Shown here: in pieces, positions 27,366-35,692 of the stretch
How positions within the stretch are numbered: the first letter of the stretch is position 1
How the letters are laid out: each line of letters begins with the position of its first letter
Assembly (NCBI RefSeq): GCF_009193135.1
Contig: NZ_VUKC01000015.1
Coordinates: 1 to 64,000, forward strand
Direction of reading: 5' to 3'
Length of the DNA: 64,000 nt
Source of the DNA: Georgenia satyanarayanai
Lineage (GTDB): Bacteria > Actinomycetota > Actinomycetes > Actinomycetales > Actinomycetaceae
The notes under the pieces: generated by a model
The model's database searches: none
Seen by the model: only the letters and a program-made list of their open reading frames with translations
What the model was told of the DNA's origin: nothing
Program-made: the position numbers and the translations under genes

Positions 27366-29566
27366 GCGTCATGGACGAAGACCGTGGGCACGAGCGTGTC
27401 CTGGTGGACGGCGGTCGACAGGCCCCCGAGGTCCCAGCGGTCGCAGGTGGCGACGATCGGGAGGAGCCCGATGGCCGCGTGCTCGGCGGCGTGTAGCGCG
27501 CCGGGGAGCACGTCGGCGCCCACCCCGACCTCAGCCAGCGCCGCAGCGCTCACCGACCACCACACCGCGCTCGTGCGCAGCACGCGCTCGGGAAGCTCGA
27601 GCGGGTAGCTGCCGACGATCTCCAGGCCGGGCAGCCGGCGGCGGTCGAAGCCGGTCACCTGGGAGGTCACCTCCACCGCCCCGCGTGACCACCGCACCGT
27701 GGCCCCACCCGGGTGGAGCCACCCGGCGTGCTCCCGCTCCTCGATGATCCGCACGGTCGTCGCGCTGCGCGCCTTGGTCCGGTAGGACACCTCGGGCTCG
27801 GCGTGGACGAGGGCGACGTCGTCGGCGAGGGAGTCGACGACGAAGGTGCGGCCCTGGTGGACGTAGACGGCGCCCGGGTGGACCGTCCCGTCGGCGCGTG
27901 CGCCGTCCACCGTGCCGAGGACACGGCCCGTGCCCGCCTCGACCACCTGCACCGGCTGCCCGTGGCCCCCGCGCAGGTCGGTGAGGGAGGAGGGCTGCTC
28001 AGGGCGGGCGAAGTTCCAGAACCAGCCGTTCGGGCGGCGGCGCAGGAACTCCTGGGCGGCGAGCAGCTGGAGGAGGGAGTCGTCGGCCAGCCCGAAGCGC
28101 GGCAGGTCCGCCTCGGTGAGCGGCACCTCGGAGGCCGCGGCACAGAGGTGCGGGGCCAGGACGTAGGGGTTGGCGGGGTCGAAGGTCGTCACCTCCACCG
28201 CCTGGCCGAACACCGCCTCGGGGTGGTGGACGAGATAGGCGTCCAGCGGGTCCTCCGAGGCGACGAGCACCGCCAGGCCGTCGCGTCCGGCGCGCCCCGA
28301 GCGGCCCGCCTGCTGCCACATCGACACCCGTGTGCCCGGCCAGCCCGTCATGACGACGGCGTCCAGCCCGGAGACGTCCACGCCCAACTCGAGCGCGTTC
28401 GTCGTTGCCAGCGCGAGCAGGTCCCCCTCGCGGAGGGCGCGCTCCAGGGCGCGGCGCTCCTCGGGGAGGTAACCGCCACGGTACGCGGCCACCCGGTCGG
28501 ACAGCCCGGTGCCGGCGAGCTGGTGCTGGATCTGCTCGGCGACCGCCTCGGCCCCGTAGCGGGAGCGGACGAAGGCGAGCGTCCGCGCACCCGCCCGCAC
28601 CAGCCGGGCGACGAGGGCGGAGGCCTCGCTGGAGGCGCTGCGCCGCGGACCTGCGGCGTCGAGCTCGGCCTGCTCCTCGGGCAGCGCCACCCCCTCGCCG
28701 GGCCACTGCCGACCCTCGCGGGTGAAGCCGGGCTGCCACAGGACGATCGTGCGGGTGCCGCTGGGTGCCGTGTCCTCGACGACCGCGTGCACCTCGGCCG
28801 GGTCGACACCGATGAGCCGCGCGCCGGTCGCGGCCGGGTCGCCCGTCGTCGCCGAGGCGAGGACCACCGTCGGGCGCGCGCCGTAGTGCTCCGCGACCCG
28901 CAGCAGCCGGCGCAGCACGAGGGCCACGTGCGCCCCCAGGACGCCGCGGTAGGCGTGGCACTCGTCGACCACGACGAAGCGCAGCCCCCGCAGGAGCCGC
29001 TGCCAGCGTCGGTGGCGGGGCAGCATCGAGAAGTGGAGGAAGTCGGGGTTGCTCAGCACGATGTCGGCGTGGTCGCGGGCCCAGTCGCGCTCGGCGAGCG
29101 GGGTGTCGCCGTCGCAGGTGGTGGCCCGTACGCCCCGCAGCGACGCCGCGTCGAGGAGCCGCTCGAGCCCGGCGAGCTGGTCGGCGGCGAGCGCCTTCGT
29201 CGGCGAGAGGTACAGCGTCGTGGGGCGGCGGGCGTACCCGGCGATCCTGCCGGAGCCGGGACCGGCGGCCGCCTCGGCGCCCTCCCGCACGGCACTGATG
29301 GCCGGCAGCCACGCGGCCAGCGACTTCCCCGAGCCGGTCGCCGTGGCGATGACGGTGTGGCGCCCCGACCACACCGACTCCGCGGCCTCCACCTGGTGCT
29401 CCCAGGGCGCCTCGACCCCCAGCCGGCGGTAGCCCGCGACGAGGTCGGCGTCCGCCCACGCGGGCCAGCCGCCCGTGCGTCCGGCGCGGGCCGGGATCCG
29501 CTCGACGTGGAGCAACCGGTCGTCACCCTCGCCGAGCTGGTGGAGGAGGGGAAGGAGCTCGGTCAC
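27155..29566 (-). CDS. DEAD/DEAH-box helicase with DUF1998 zinc domain
   Basis: An 803-residue superfamily 2 helicase found next to tad loci in actinobacteria (Rv3649 type). Motif I is ATATGSGKSLAAW, motif II VDECHAYRG (DECH), motif III ASATTG, and the C-terminal RecA domain contains GRSGRAGRDG. DUF1998 ends the protein with a cysteine cluster (CGCADGCPSCVQSPKCGNG) that likely binds zinc; related Mrh-type helicases act in DNA crosslink repair. GTG start. Its 3' end overlaps the pilus gene on the opposite strand. Confidence 0.92.
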   Translation of the reverse strand: MTELLPLLHQLGEGDDRLLHVERIPARAGRTGGWPAWADADLVAGYRRLGVEAPWEHQVEAAESVWSGRHTVIATATGSGKSLAAWLPAISAVREGAEAAAGPGSGRIAGYARRPTTLYLSPTKALAADQLAGLERLLDAASLRGVRATTCDGDTPLAERDWARDHADIVLSNPDFLHFSMLPRHRRWQRLLRGLRFVVVDECHAYRGVLGAHVALVLRRLLRVAEHYGARPTVVLASATTGDPAATGARLIGVDPAEVHAVVEDTAPSGTRTIVLWQPGFTREGRQWPGEGVALPEEQAELDAAGPRRSASSEASALVARLVRAGARTLAFVRSRYGAEAVAEQIQHQLAGTGLSDRVAAYRGGYLPEERRALERALREGDLLALATTNALELGVDVSGLDAVVMTGWPGTRVSMWQQAGRSGRAGRDGLAVLVASEDPLDAYLVHHPEAVFGQAVEVTTFDPANPYVLAPHLCAAASEVPLTEADLPRFGLADDSLLQLLAAQEFLRRRPNGWFWNFARPEQPSSLTDLRGGHGQPVQVVEAGTGRVLGTVDGARADGTVHPGAVYVHQGRTFVVDSLADDVALVHAEPEVSYRTKARSATTVRIIEEREHAGWLHPGGATVRWSRGAVEVTSQVTGFDRRRLPGLEIVGSYPLELPERVLRTSAVWWSVSAAALAEVGVGADVLPGALHAAEHAAIGLLPIVATCDRWDLGGLSTAVHQDTLVPTVFVHDAYPGGAGFAERGFRAAREWLTATLGAVAGCGCADGCPSCVQSPKCGNGNSPLDKAAAVRVLRFLVAACPA

Positions 29567-29794
29567 CCCGCCATCATCGCCCCGCGGACCTCCGCGGGCG
29601 GCACGGGGACTGGTCGGAGGGACGAGCCGGGTCGTCCGACAGCCCGATTCTCGCCCCGTCGCCCCAGAAGTGCTCTGCAGGAGCCGCCGACGTGCGTAGA
29701 CTCCGGCACGTCAATGCGCGGCGGTTGCGCCGCACGAACGCCGCCGAGCGCTGACACCGCTGTGAGCGCCGGTGGGCACTGCCGAGGAGGGCGG

Positions 29795-32104
29795 ATGCTC
29801 GAGCTGAGTGCATCAAGTCTGGTCATAGTCGGGGTCATCGCGGGCATCGCGGTCGTCGCGCTGGTGATCGCGTTCGTGCTGCGCGGTCAGGTGCTCGCGG
29901 CCGACGAGGGATCGATCCGCATGAGGGAGATCGCCCAGGCGATCCAGGAGGGGGCCCGGGCCTACCTGAACCGGCAGTTCCGCACGCTGGCCCTCTTCGT
30001 CGTCGTCGTCCTCGCGCTGCTGTTCCTGCTCCCCGGCGACGGCGGGATCAAGGTGGGCCGCGCCGTCGCGTTCGTCTTCGGTGCCGGGTTCTCCGCCGCG
30101 ATCGGCTACCTCGGCATGTGGCTGGCCGTCCGCGCCAACCTGCGCGTGGCCGCGTCCGCGCAGCACCCCGGCGGCCGCCGGGAGGGCGCCCGCATCGCGT
30201 TCCGCACGGGCGGGGTCGTGGGGATGTCCGTCGTCGGCCTGGGCCTGCTCGGTGCCGCCGGCGTCGTGCTCATCTTCCAGGGCGACGCACCGGCCGTCCT
30301 CGAGGGCTTCGGCTTCGGCGCCGCCCTGCTCGCCATGTTCATGCGGGTCGGCGGCGGCATCTTCACCAAGGCCGCGGACGTCGGCGCCGACCTCGTCGGC
30401 AAGGTCGAGCAGGGCATCCCCGAGGACGACCCCCGCAACGCCGCCACCATCGCCGACAACGTCGGGGACAACGTCGGGGACTGCGCCGGCATGGCTGCCG
30501 ACCTCTTCGAGTCCTACGCCGTCACGCTCGTCGCCTCGCTCATCCTCGGCAAGGCGGCCTTCGGTGAGCAGGGCATCATCTTCCCGCTCATCGTCGCGGC
30601 CATCGGCGCCGTCGTCGCCGTCCTCGGCGTGGCCATCACCCGGGTGCGCGGCACCGAGGACGCACTCACGACGATCTACCGCGGCTTCTACATCTCCGCG
30701 CTGGCCGGGGTGCTCCTCGCGGCGGTCGCCGCCTTCCTCTACCTGCCCTCCACGTTCGGCGCCATCACCGGGGTGAGCACGGAGCTCGCCGACCACCCCG
30801 GCGACCCCCGGCTCATCGCCGCCGCCGCCGTCACGATCGGCGTCGTCCTCGCCGGGGTCATCCTCTGGCTGACCGGCTACTTCACCGGCACCACCTCCAA
30901 GCCCACCCTGCACGTGGCCAGCACCTCCCAGACCGGCGCCGCGACCGTCGTGCTGTCCGGCATCGGGGTGGGCTTTGAGTCGGCCGTCTACACCGCCGGC
31001 ATCATCGCCGCCGCGATCTGCGGGGTCTTCCTCCTCGCGGGCGGCTCGGTGTGGCTCTCGCTCTTCCTCGTCGCGCTCGCCGGCTGCGGCCTGCTCACCA
31101 CCGTCGGCGTCATCGTCGCGATGGACACCTTCGGCCCGGTGTCGGACAACGCGCAGGGCATCGCCGAGATGTCGGGGGAGGTCGGCGCGGAGGGTGCCCA
31201 GATCCTCACCGACCTCGACGCCGCCGGGAACACGACCAAGGCCATCACCAAGGGCATCGCGATCGCCACCGCCGTCCTCGCGGCCACGGCGCTGTTCGGG
31301 TCCTACGCCGACGCCGTGGAGCAGTCCCTGCGCGACATCCTCGACTCCGGCACCGAGCTGGCCGAGGGGATCGTCACCTCGATGCTCAGCTACGAGATCA
31401 TCTCGCCGGTGACCCTCGTGGGCGTCATCCTCGGCGCGGCCACCGTGTTCCTCTTCTCCGGCCTGGCCATCGACGCCGTGACCCGTGCCGCCGGGGCGAT
31501 CGTCTTCGAGGTCCGCCGCCAGTTCCGTGAGAACCCGGGGATCATGACCGGCGAGGTCCGGCCCGAGTACGGCCGAGTCGTGGACATCTGCACCCGCGAC
31601 TCCCTGCGCGAGCTCGCCACACCCGGGCTGCTCGCCGCCTTCGCCCCGATCGCGGTCGGGTTCGGGCTCGGGGTCGGTCCGCTCGCCGGCTTCCTCGGCG
31701 GCTCGATCGGCGCCGGCGTGCTCATGGCGGTGTTCCTCGCCAACGCCGGCGGCACGTGGGACAACGCGAAGAAGATCGTCGAGGACGGCCGGTACGGCGG
31801 CAAGGGCTCGGAGGCGCACGCCGCCGTCGTCATCGGCGACACGGTCGGCGACCCGTTCAAGGACACCGCCGGCCCGGCGATCAACCCGCTCATCAAGGTG
31901 ATGAACCTCGTCGCGCTCCTCATCGCGCCCGCCGTCGTCCAGCTGAGCGTGCCGGCCGACGCCAACCACGTGCTGCGCATCGGCATCGCCTCGGCGGCCG
32001 CCGCCGTCGCCTTCGGGGCCGTCATCGCCTCCCGGCTCCGGGCCACGAAGGTCGACCAGGAGAACGACGCCCGGGCCGCGCTCGCCGCGTCCAGCCCGCG
32101 CTGA
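29795..32104 (+). CDS. hppA: proton-translocating membrane pyrophosphatase
   Basis: Couples pyrophosphate hydrolysis to proton pumping, 769 residues with about 16-17 helices. The catalytic loops are evident: KAADVGADLVGKVEQGIPED with ADNVGDNVGDCAGMAADLFE, and late DNAKK with GDTVGDPFKDTAGPA. In AAGNTTKAITKG the lysine and threonine are those that mark potassium-independent proton pumps. The ATG has GAGGAGG seven bases upstream; a much longer frame from 27713 is the shadow of the helicase. A TAGACT at 29697-29702 may be the -10 element. Confidence 0.95.
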   Translation: MLELSASSLVIVGVIAGIAVVALVIAFVLRGQVLAADEGSIRMREIAQAIQEGARAYLNRQFRTLALFVVVVLALLFLLPGDGGIKVGRAVAFVFGAGFSAAIGYLGMWLAVRANLRVAASAQHPGGRREGARIAFRTGGVVGMSVVGLGLLGAAGVVLIFQGDAPAVLEGFGFGAALLAMFMRVGGGIFTKAADVGADLVGKVEQGIPEDDPRNAATIADNVGDNVGDCAGMAADLFESYAVTLVASLILGKAAFGEQGIIFPLIVAAIGAVVAVLGVAITRVRGTEDALTTIYRGFYISALAGVLLAAVAAFLYLPSTFGAITGVSTELADHPGDPRLIAAAAVTIGVVLAGVILWLTGYFTGTTSKPTLHVASTSQTGAATVVLSGIGVGFESAVYTAGIIAAAICGVFLLAGGSVWLSLFLVALAGCGLLTTVGVIVAMDTFGPVSDNAQGIAEMSGEVGAEGAQILTDLDAAGNTTKAITKGIAIATAVLAATALFGSYADAVEQSLRDILDSGTELAEGIVTSMLSYEIISPVTLVGVILGAATVFLFSGLAIDAVTRAAGAIVFEVRRQFRENPGIMTGEVRPEYGRVVDICTRDSLRELATPGLLAAFAPIAVGFGLGVGPLAGFLGGSIGAGVLMAVFLANAGGTWDNAKKIVEDGRYGGKGSEAHAAVVIGDTVGDPFKDTAGPAINPLIKVMNLVALLIAPAVVQLSVPADANHVLRIGIASAAAAVAFGAVIASRLRATKVDQENDARAALAASSPR

Positions 32105-32130
32105 CCGGCGCCCGCCTCCCGCCGCGGCGC

Positions 32131-32574
32131 TCAGCTCTCGGCGGGGGGCGGCGCCGGCGTGCCCAGCCGGGGGGAGGCGCAGCGGGCGAAGTCGCCGCTG
32201 CGGCCCGCGTGGTAGGAGAACTCCCGGCCCTCGGCCGCGAGCACCAGGCGGGCGCCGGGCACCTGGGCCTGGGTGTAGCTCATTCCCGGTCGCGGGCAGC
32301 CAAGGGAGCCGTCGGGCCAGGTGACGTCCTCGCGGCTCACCACGGTGACCGCGGCCGGGTCGATCCCGAGGTGCTCCGCGAGGTCCGCGACGGCCGCCTC
32401 GACCTGTGGGGTGCGCTCCACGGCGGGGCCGGTCGGCGCGGGCGGCGTGGTGGGCAGCTCGTGGGACGACGGCGTCTCCTGCGCCGGCCCGCCGGGGGAG
32501 GGCTCTGCCCCGCACGCGGCGAGCAGGACGACGACGGCGGCGAGGGCTGCGGCCCGCACGGGAACGGTACTCAC
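32131..32574 (-). CDS. predicted lipoprotein
   Basis: A 147-residue protein with a lipobox LLAACG at residues 14-19 after a short hydrophobic signal, then a Pro/Thr linker. The folded part (from about 55) contains TVVSREDVTWPDGSLGCPRP and FSYHAGRSGDFARC, a pattern seen in many small secreted bacterial proteins of unknown function; the two cysteines could pair. The GTG start overlaps the stop of the upstream glycosylase-family gene, so they are co-translated. I do not know its role. Confidence 0.72.
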   Translation of the reverse strand: MSTVPVRAAALAAVVVLLAACGAEPSPGGPAQETPSSHELPTTPPAPTGPAVERTPQVEAAVADLAEHLGIDPAAVTVVSREDVTWPDGSLGCPRPGMSYTQAQVPGARLVLAAEGREFSYHAGRSGDFARCASPRLGTPAPPPAES

Positions 32575-33467
32575 AGCCCCAGCCTCTCCCCGACGGCGAC
32601 GAGCCGCTCCCGCAGCGGCGCCGACCGCTCGGCGAAGGCGCGCTGCGCGGCCACGTACTCCGCGCGGCCCTCGGCCGTCTCGATGGCGACCGGCCGGTAG
32701 CCCAGGGACGTGACGTCGTAGGGCGAGGCCCGCATGTCGAGGACGCGGATGTCGCGGGCCAGCTCGACGCAGTCGAGGAGCAGCTCGCCCGGGCACGCCG
32801 GCCCCAGGGTGAGGGCCGCACGCATGAGGTCCATGTTCGCGTGGAGGCAGCCGGGCTGCTCGAGCTCGGGCTGGTTCTCGCGGGTGGGCTGCAGCCGGTT
32901 GACCGGCCGTGCGGCGGAGGTGAAGAAGCGGAACGCATCGAAGTGCGTGCAGCGGACGGGGTGGCCTTCGACCACCGCGTCCGTCCCGTCCGGTCCCAGC
33001 CGGAGCGGGAGGCCGTGGCGCCGCTCGGCCGCGGACTGGCGGTACACCATCGCCCACTCGTGCAGGCCGAGGCAGCCGAGGTGGGCAGGCCGCGCTGCGG
33101 TGGCGCGCAGGACGGTGAGGAGCTGCCGCAGCGCCGGGCCCCGGTCGGCCACGAAAGCCTCCGCGTCGAGCCGCACCCCGCCGCCCGGGGTCCGCACGTG
33201 CCAGCGCCAGCCGGCCCGGCCGGCGAGCAGCTCCTCGTCGTCGGCGAGGAGCGTCACCCCGGTGCCGGGGTGCCAGCGGTCGAGCCGCCCGGCGCGCACC
33301 GCGTAGTAGTCGAAGAGGAAGTCCTCGACCGCGTGGCGCTCACCGCGCGAGCGGCGCTCCCGGTGCGCCCGCGTGAGCTCTTGGGCGCGGTGCCGGTGGG
33401 CGGCATCGAGCGCCACCCACCCGGGCGCGGACAGCACCCGTGCCTCGACCACCGCCTGGACCGTCAT
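32571..33467 (-). CDS. conserved actinobacterial protein usually named 3-methyladenine DNA glycosylase
   Basis: A 298-residue soluble protein. The pattern near residue 40, GERHAVEDFLFDYYAVRAG, is characteristic of a family commonly labelled 3-methyladenine DNA glycosylase in actinobacterial genomes, but I see none of the hallmarks of the AlkA, Tag or AAG glycosylases, so the label is doubtful. Further conserved blocks are THFDAFRFFT and QPGCLHANMDL with histidine and cysteine that could bind metal. It precedes and overlaps the lipoprotein gene. Starts at GTG or ATG-like position 33467 with MTVQAVVEARVL. Confidence 0.6.
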   Translation of the reverse strand: MTVQAVVEARVLSAPGWVALDAAHRHRAQELTRAHRERRSRGERHAVEDFLFDYYAVRAGRLDRWHPGTGVTLLADDEELLAGRAGWRWHVRTPGGGVRLDAEAFVADRGPALRQLLTVLRATAARPAHLGCLGLHEWAMVYRQSAAERRHGLPLRLGPDGTDAVVEGHPVRCTHFDAFRFFTSAARPVNRLQPTRENQPELEQPGCLHANMDLMRAALTLGPACPGELLLDCVELARDIRVLDMRASPYDVTSLGYRPVAIETAEGRAEYVAAQRAFAERSAPLRERLVAVGERLGL

Positions 33468-33495
33468 GCCCCCAGCCTAGGCACCCGCCCCTGCC

Positions 33496-33534
33496 CCGAC
33501 AGCCGGACTCCTCCGCGAGGAATCCGGCTGTCGG
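33496..33534 (-). terminator. hairpin downstream of 5'-nucleotidase gene (family B copy 2)
   Basis: A 39-base near-perfect hairpin with arms CCGACAGCCGG and CCGGCTGTCGG and one mismatch that becomes G-U on the minus strand, placing it as a terminator for the 5'-nucleotidase gene. Its outline and length match the hairpin at 13770-13810. Confidence 0.65.
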
Positions 33535-33554
33535 CGCTGTCTGGGTGGTGCGGG

Positions 33555-35570
33555 CTACCTGCCGGGCCGGCGGCGGCGGGCCAGGGCCCCGGCACCACCG
33601 AGCACGGTGAGCAGGGCCAGGCCCGCGAGGGCCCCGACCGGGGCGCCGGTGGCTGGCAGTTGCCCGCCGCCCGGGCCGGCGGTGGGCGGCGCGGTCGCGT
33701 CCGGGCTCGTGGGCGCCGTCGTCGGTGAGGGCTCCTCGGTCGGCTCCTCGCCGGGAGTCGTCGGCTCCGGCTCGGGGAGCGGCTCGGTGATGAGCCACCA
33801 GTTCTCGACGAAGAAGTCCGCCGGGTCGATGACACCGCGCTCCTGGGCCCACTCGATGAGCAGCTGGCGGATCTCCAGGCGCTCGTCGTAGACCACCTCG
33901 GCGTCCGCCACGTGCGGGAAGGCCCCACCGCCGCTCTGGCGGTAGTTGTTCACCGCCATGACGAACTCGTCGTCCTCGACCACGGGCGTGCCGTCGGGGT
34001 GGGACAGGCCGGTGATCCGCTCACCGACCGGCTGGGAGATGTCGATGAAGTACTCGAGCCCTGAGATGACGTCGTAGTTGTAGTCCGGCACGCCCTCCGG
34101 GCGGTCGGGGTAGACGGCGTTCGTGCCGGTCTCCGGGTCGAACTCCGCGCCCTCCTCCACCTGGTTGAAGTACCGGGCCGAGTACTCGAGGTAGTCGCGC
34201 AGCTCCGCACCGGTGAGGACCACGGCCGAGAGCGTGTTCTCGTAGATGTACAGTCCCGCGATGTCCGCGATCGTCACCTCGCCCTCGGGGAAGACGGCCG
34301 TGCGCGAGAAGGGCGAGGCCTGGGAGATGACGGTCCGCCCGGCGCGGTCCTCCTCGCTCAGCGCCGCCTCGACGGTGGTCTGCTGGACGTGGTTGATGAA
34401 GTCGATGATCGGGGTGTCCTCGTAGCGCGAGGTCTCGGCGAGCAGGTCCGTCACGGACTCCGCGACCGGGGTGTTGACGTACCCGACCGTCGTCTCGTGC
34501 TCCTCGGCGAGCAGCTCGCGCAGGCCCTCGTCCTCCGCGTGGTCGGTGCCGCGGTGCGCCACCGCCGTCGGGACGTTGCCCTCGCTCCAGTCGACCTCCC
34601 AGCCGCCCTCGCTGCCCGGGACGAGGTTGAGGGTGGTCTCGGTGACCGACCGGGCCCAGTAGGTGGGCTGGGTCATCAGCACCTGCTCGCCCGCGACGTT
34701 GGTGAACAGCCGTTCGGGGACGTCCTGGTGGGTGTGCCCGGCGACGATGACGTCGATGCCCGGCACCAGGCGTGCGATGTTGCCGGTGACGTCCTCGTGC
34801 AGCGCGGCGGGGTCGTAGTCGGCGTCCGCCACGTTGCCCTCACCGGTGTGCGCGATGACGACGACGACGTCGGCGAGCGCGTTCACCTCCGGCACCCACT
34901 CCTCGGCCGCCGTCACCATGTCCTGGAACTCCAGCACGCCCTCGACGTGCTGCTTGTCCCACACCCGCACGCCCGGCGTCACGAGCCCGAGGACACCGAC
35001 GGTGACGTCCTCGCCGTCGATCTCCATCTCCACGAGCTCGTAGGGCTGGTGGTAGGGCTCACCCGTCTCGACGTCGATGACGTTGGCGCCGAGCAGCGGT
35101 GCCTCGAGGTCCTCGTCGTAGGCGCTCAGCAGGTCGAGCCCGTAGTTGTACTCGTGGTTCCCGACGACCTGGACGTCGTAGTCCAGGGCGTTGAAGGCGG
35201 TGGCCACGGGGTGGGTGGTCTCGTCGTCGAGGATGGCCTGGCGGCCCTCGCCCATGCCGTAGTAGTAGGTGAGCGGGGTGCCCTGGATCGCGTCGCCGTT
35301 GTCGACGAGGAGGACGGAGTCCTCGCCCTTCTCGGCCCGCACCTCTGCGACGGCGGTGGCCACTCGGGTGAGCCCGAGGGAGTCGTCCGCGGGGAAGGCC
35401 GTGCCCCGGAAGTAGTCCCAGTCGTAGACGTGGCCGTGGACGTCGGTGGTGGCCAGGAGCGTGAGCTCGAGCCGGTCCGGCTCGACGGGCTGGCCGGCGG
35501 CGGGTGCTGCCGCCGCGGCCAGGAGGAGAGCCGCCGTGGTGGCGGCGAGAACTGCCCTGCGTGTGCGCAT
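33555..35570 (-). CDS. cell-wall-anchored bifunctional UDP-sugar hydrolase/5'-nucleotidase
   Basis: Secreted nucleotidase of 671 residues. A signal peptide (1-26) is followed by the metallophosphoesterase domain with LLATTDVHGH, DNGDAIQGTP, VVGNHEYNYG and VAGHTHQDVP, then the 5'-nucleotidase C-terminal domain (about 355-535) with NNYRQSGGGAFPH. A Pro/Thr/Glu spacer leads to a sorting signal LPATG near residue 638, a hydrophobic helix and RRRRPGR, so a sortase should attach it to the wall. Likely scavenges phosphate and nucleosides from extracellular nucleotides. The ATG has AAGGACC upstream. Confidence 0.93.
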   Translation of the reverse strand: MRTRRAVLAATTAALLLAAAAAPAAGQPVEPDRLELTLLATTDVHGHVYDWDYFRGTAFPADDSLGLTRVATAVAEVRAEKGEDSVLLVDNGDAIQGTPLTYYYGMGEGRQAILDDETTHPVATAFNALDYDVQVVGNHEYNYGLDLLSAYDEDLEAPLLGANVIDVETGEPYHQPYELVEMEIDGEDVTVGVLGLVTPGVRVWDKQHVEGVLEFQDMVTAAEEWVPEVNALADVVVVIAHTGEGNVADADYDPAALHEDVTGNIARLVPGIDVIVAGHTHQDVPERLFTNVAGEQVLMTQPTYWARSVTETTLNLVPGSEGGWEVDWSEGNVPTAVAHRGTDHAEDEGLRELLAEEHETTVGYVNTPVAESVTDLLAETSRYEDTPIIDFINHVQQTTVEAALSEEDRAGRTVISQASPFSRTAVFPEGEVTIADIAGLYIYENTLSAVVLTGAELRDYLEYSARYFNQVEEGAEFDPETGTNAVYPDRPEGVPDYNYDVISGLEYFIDISQPVGERITGLSHPDGTPVVEDDEFVMAVNNYRQSGGGAFPHVADAEVVYDERLEIRQLLIEWAQERGVIDPADFFVENWWLITEPLPEPEPTTPGEEPTEEPSPTTAPTSPDATAPPTAGPGGGQLPATGAPVGALAGLALLTVLGGAGALARRRRPGR

Positions 35571-35692
35571 GTGGTCCTTCCGGGTGGGTGCGGACGTCGC
35601 CTGTCGTGCGGGCCGGTCCGGCGCGCCGTGGGCGGACGCTGACGAGGCTAGCGGGCCGCTGTGACACAGGGCACCCCCGTACGCTCAGGTCC

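Noticed and set aside
27713-29794. A very long plus-strand open frame leading into the pyrophosphatase gene (1463 codons in all)
   Set aside because: The part before 29795 is the antisense shadow of the helicase gene; GC-rich codons leave it free of stops. The pyrophosphatase has its own ribosome site at 29795.
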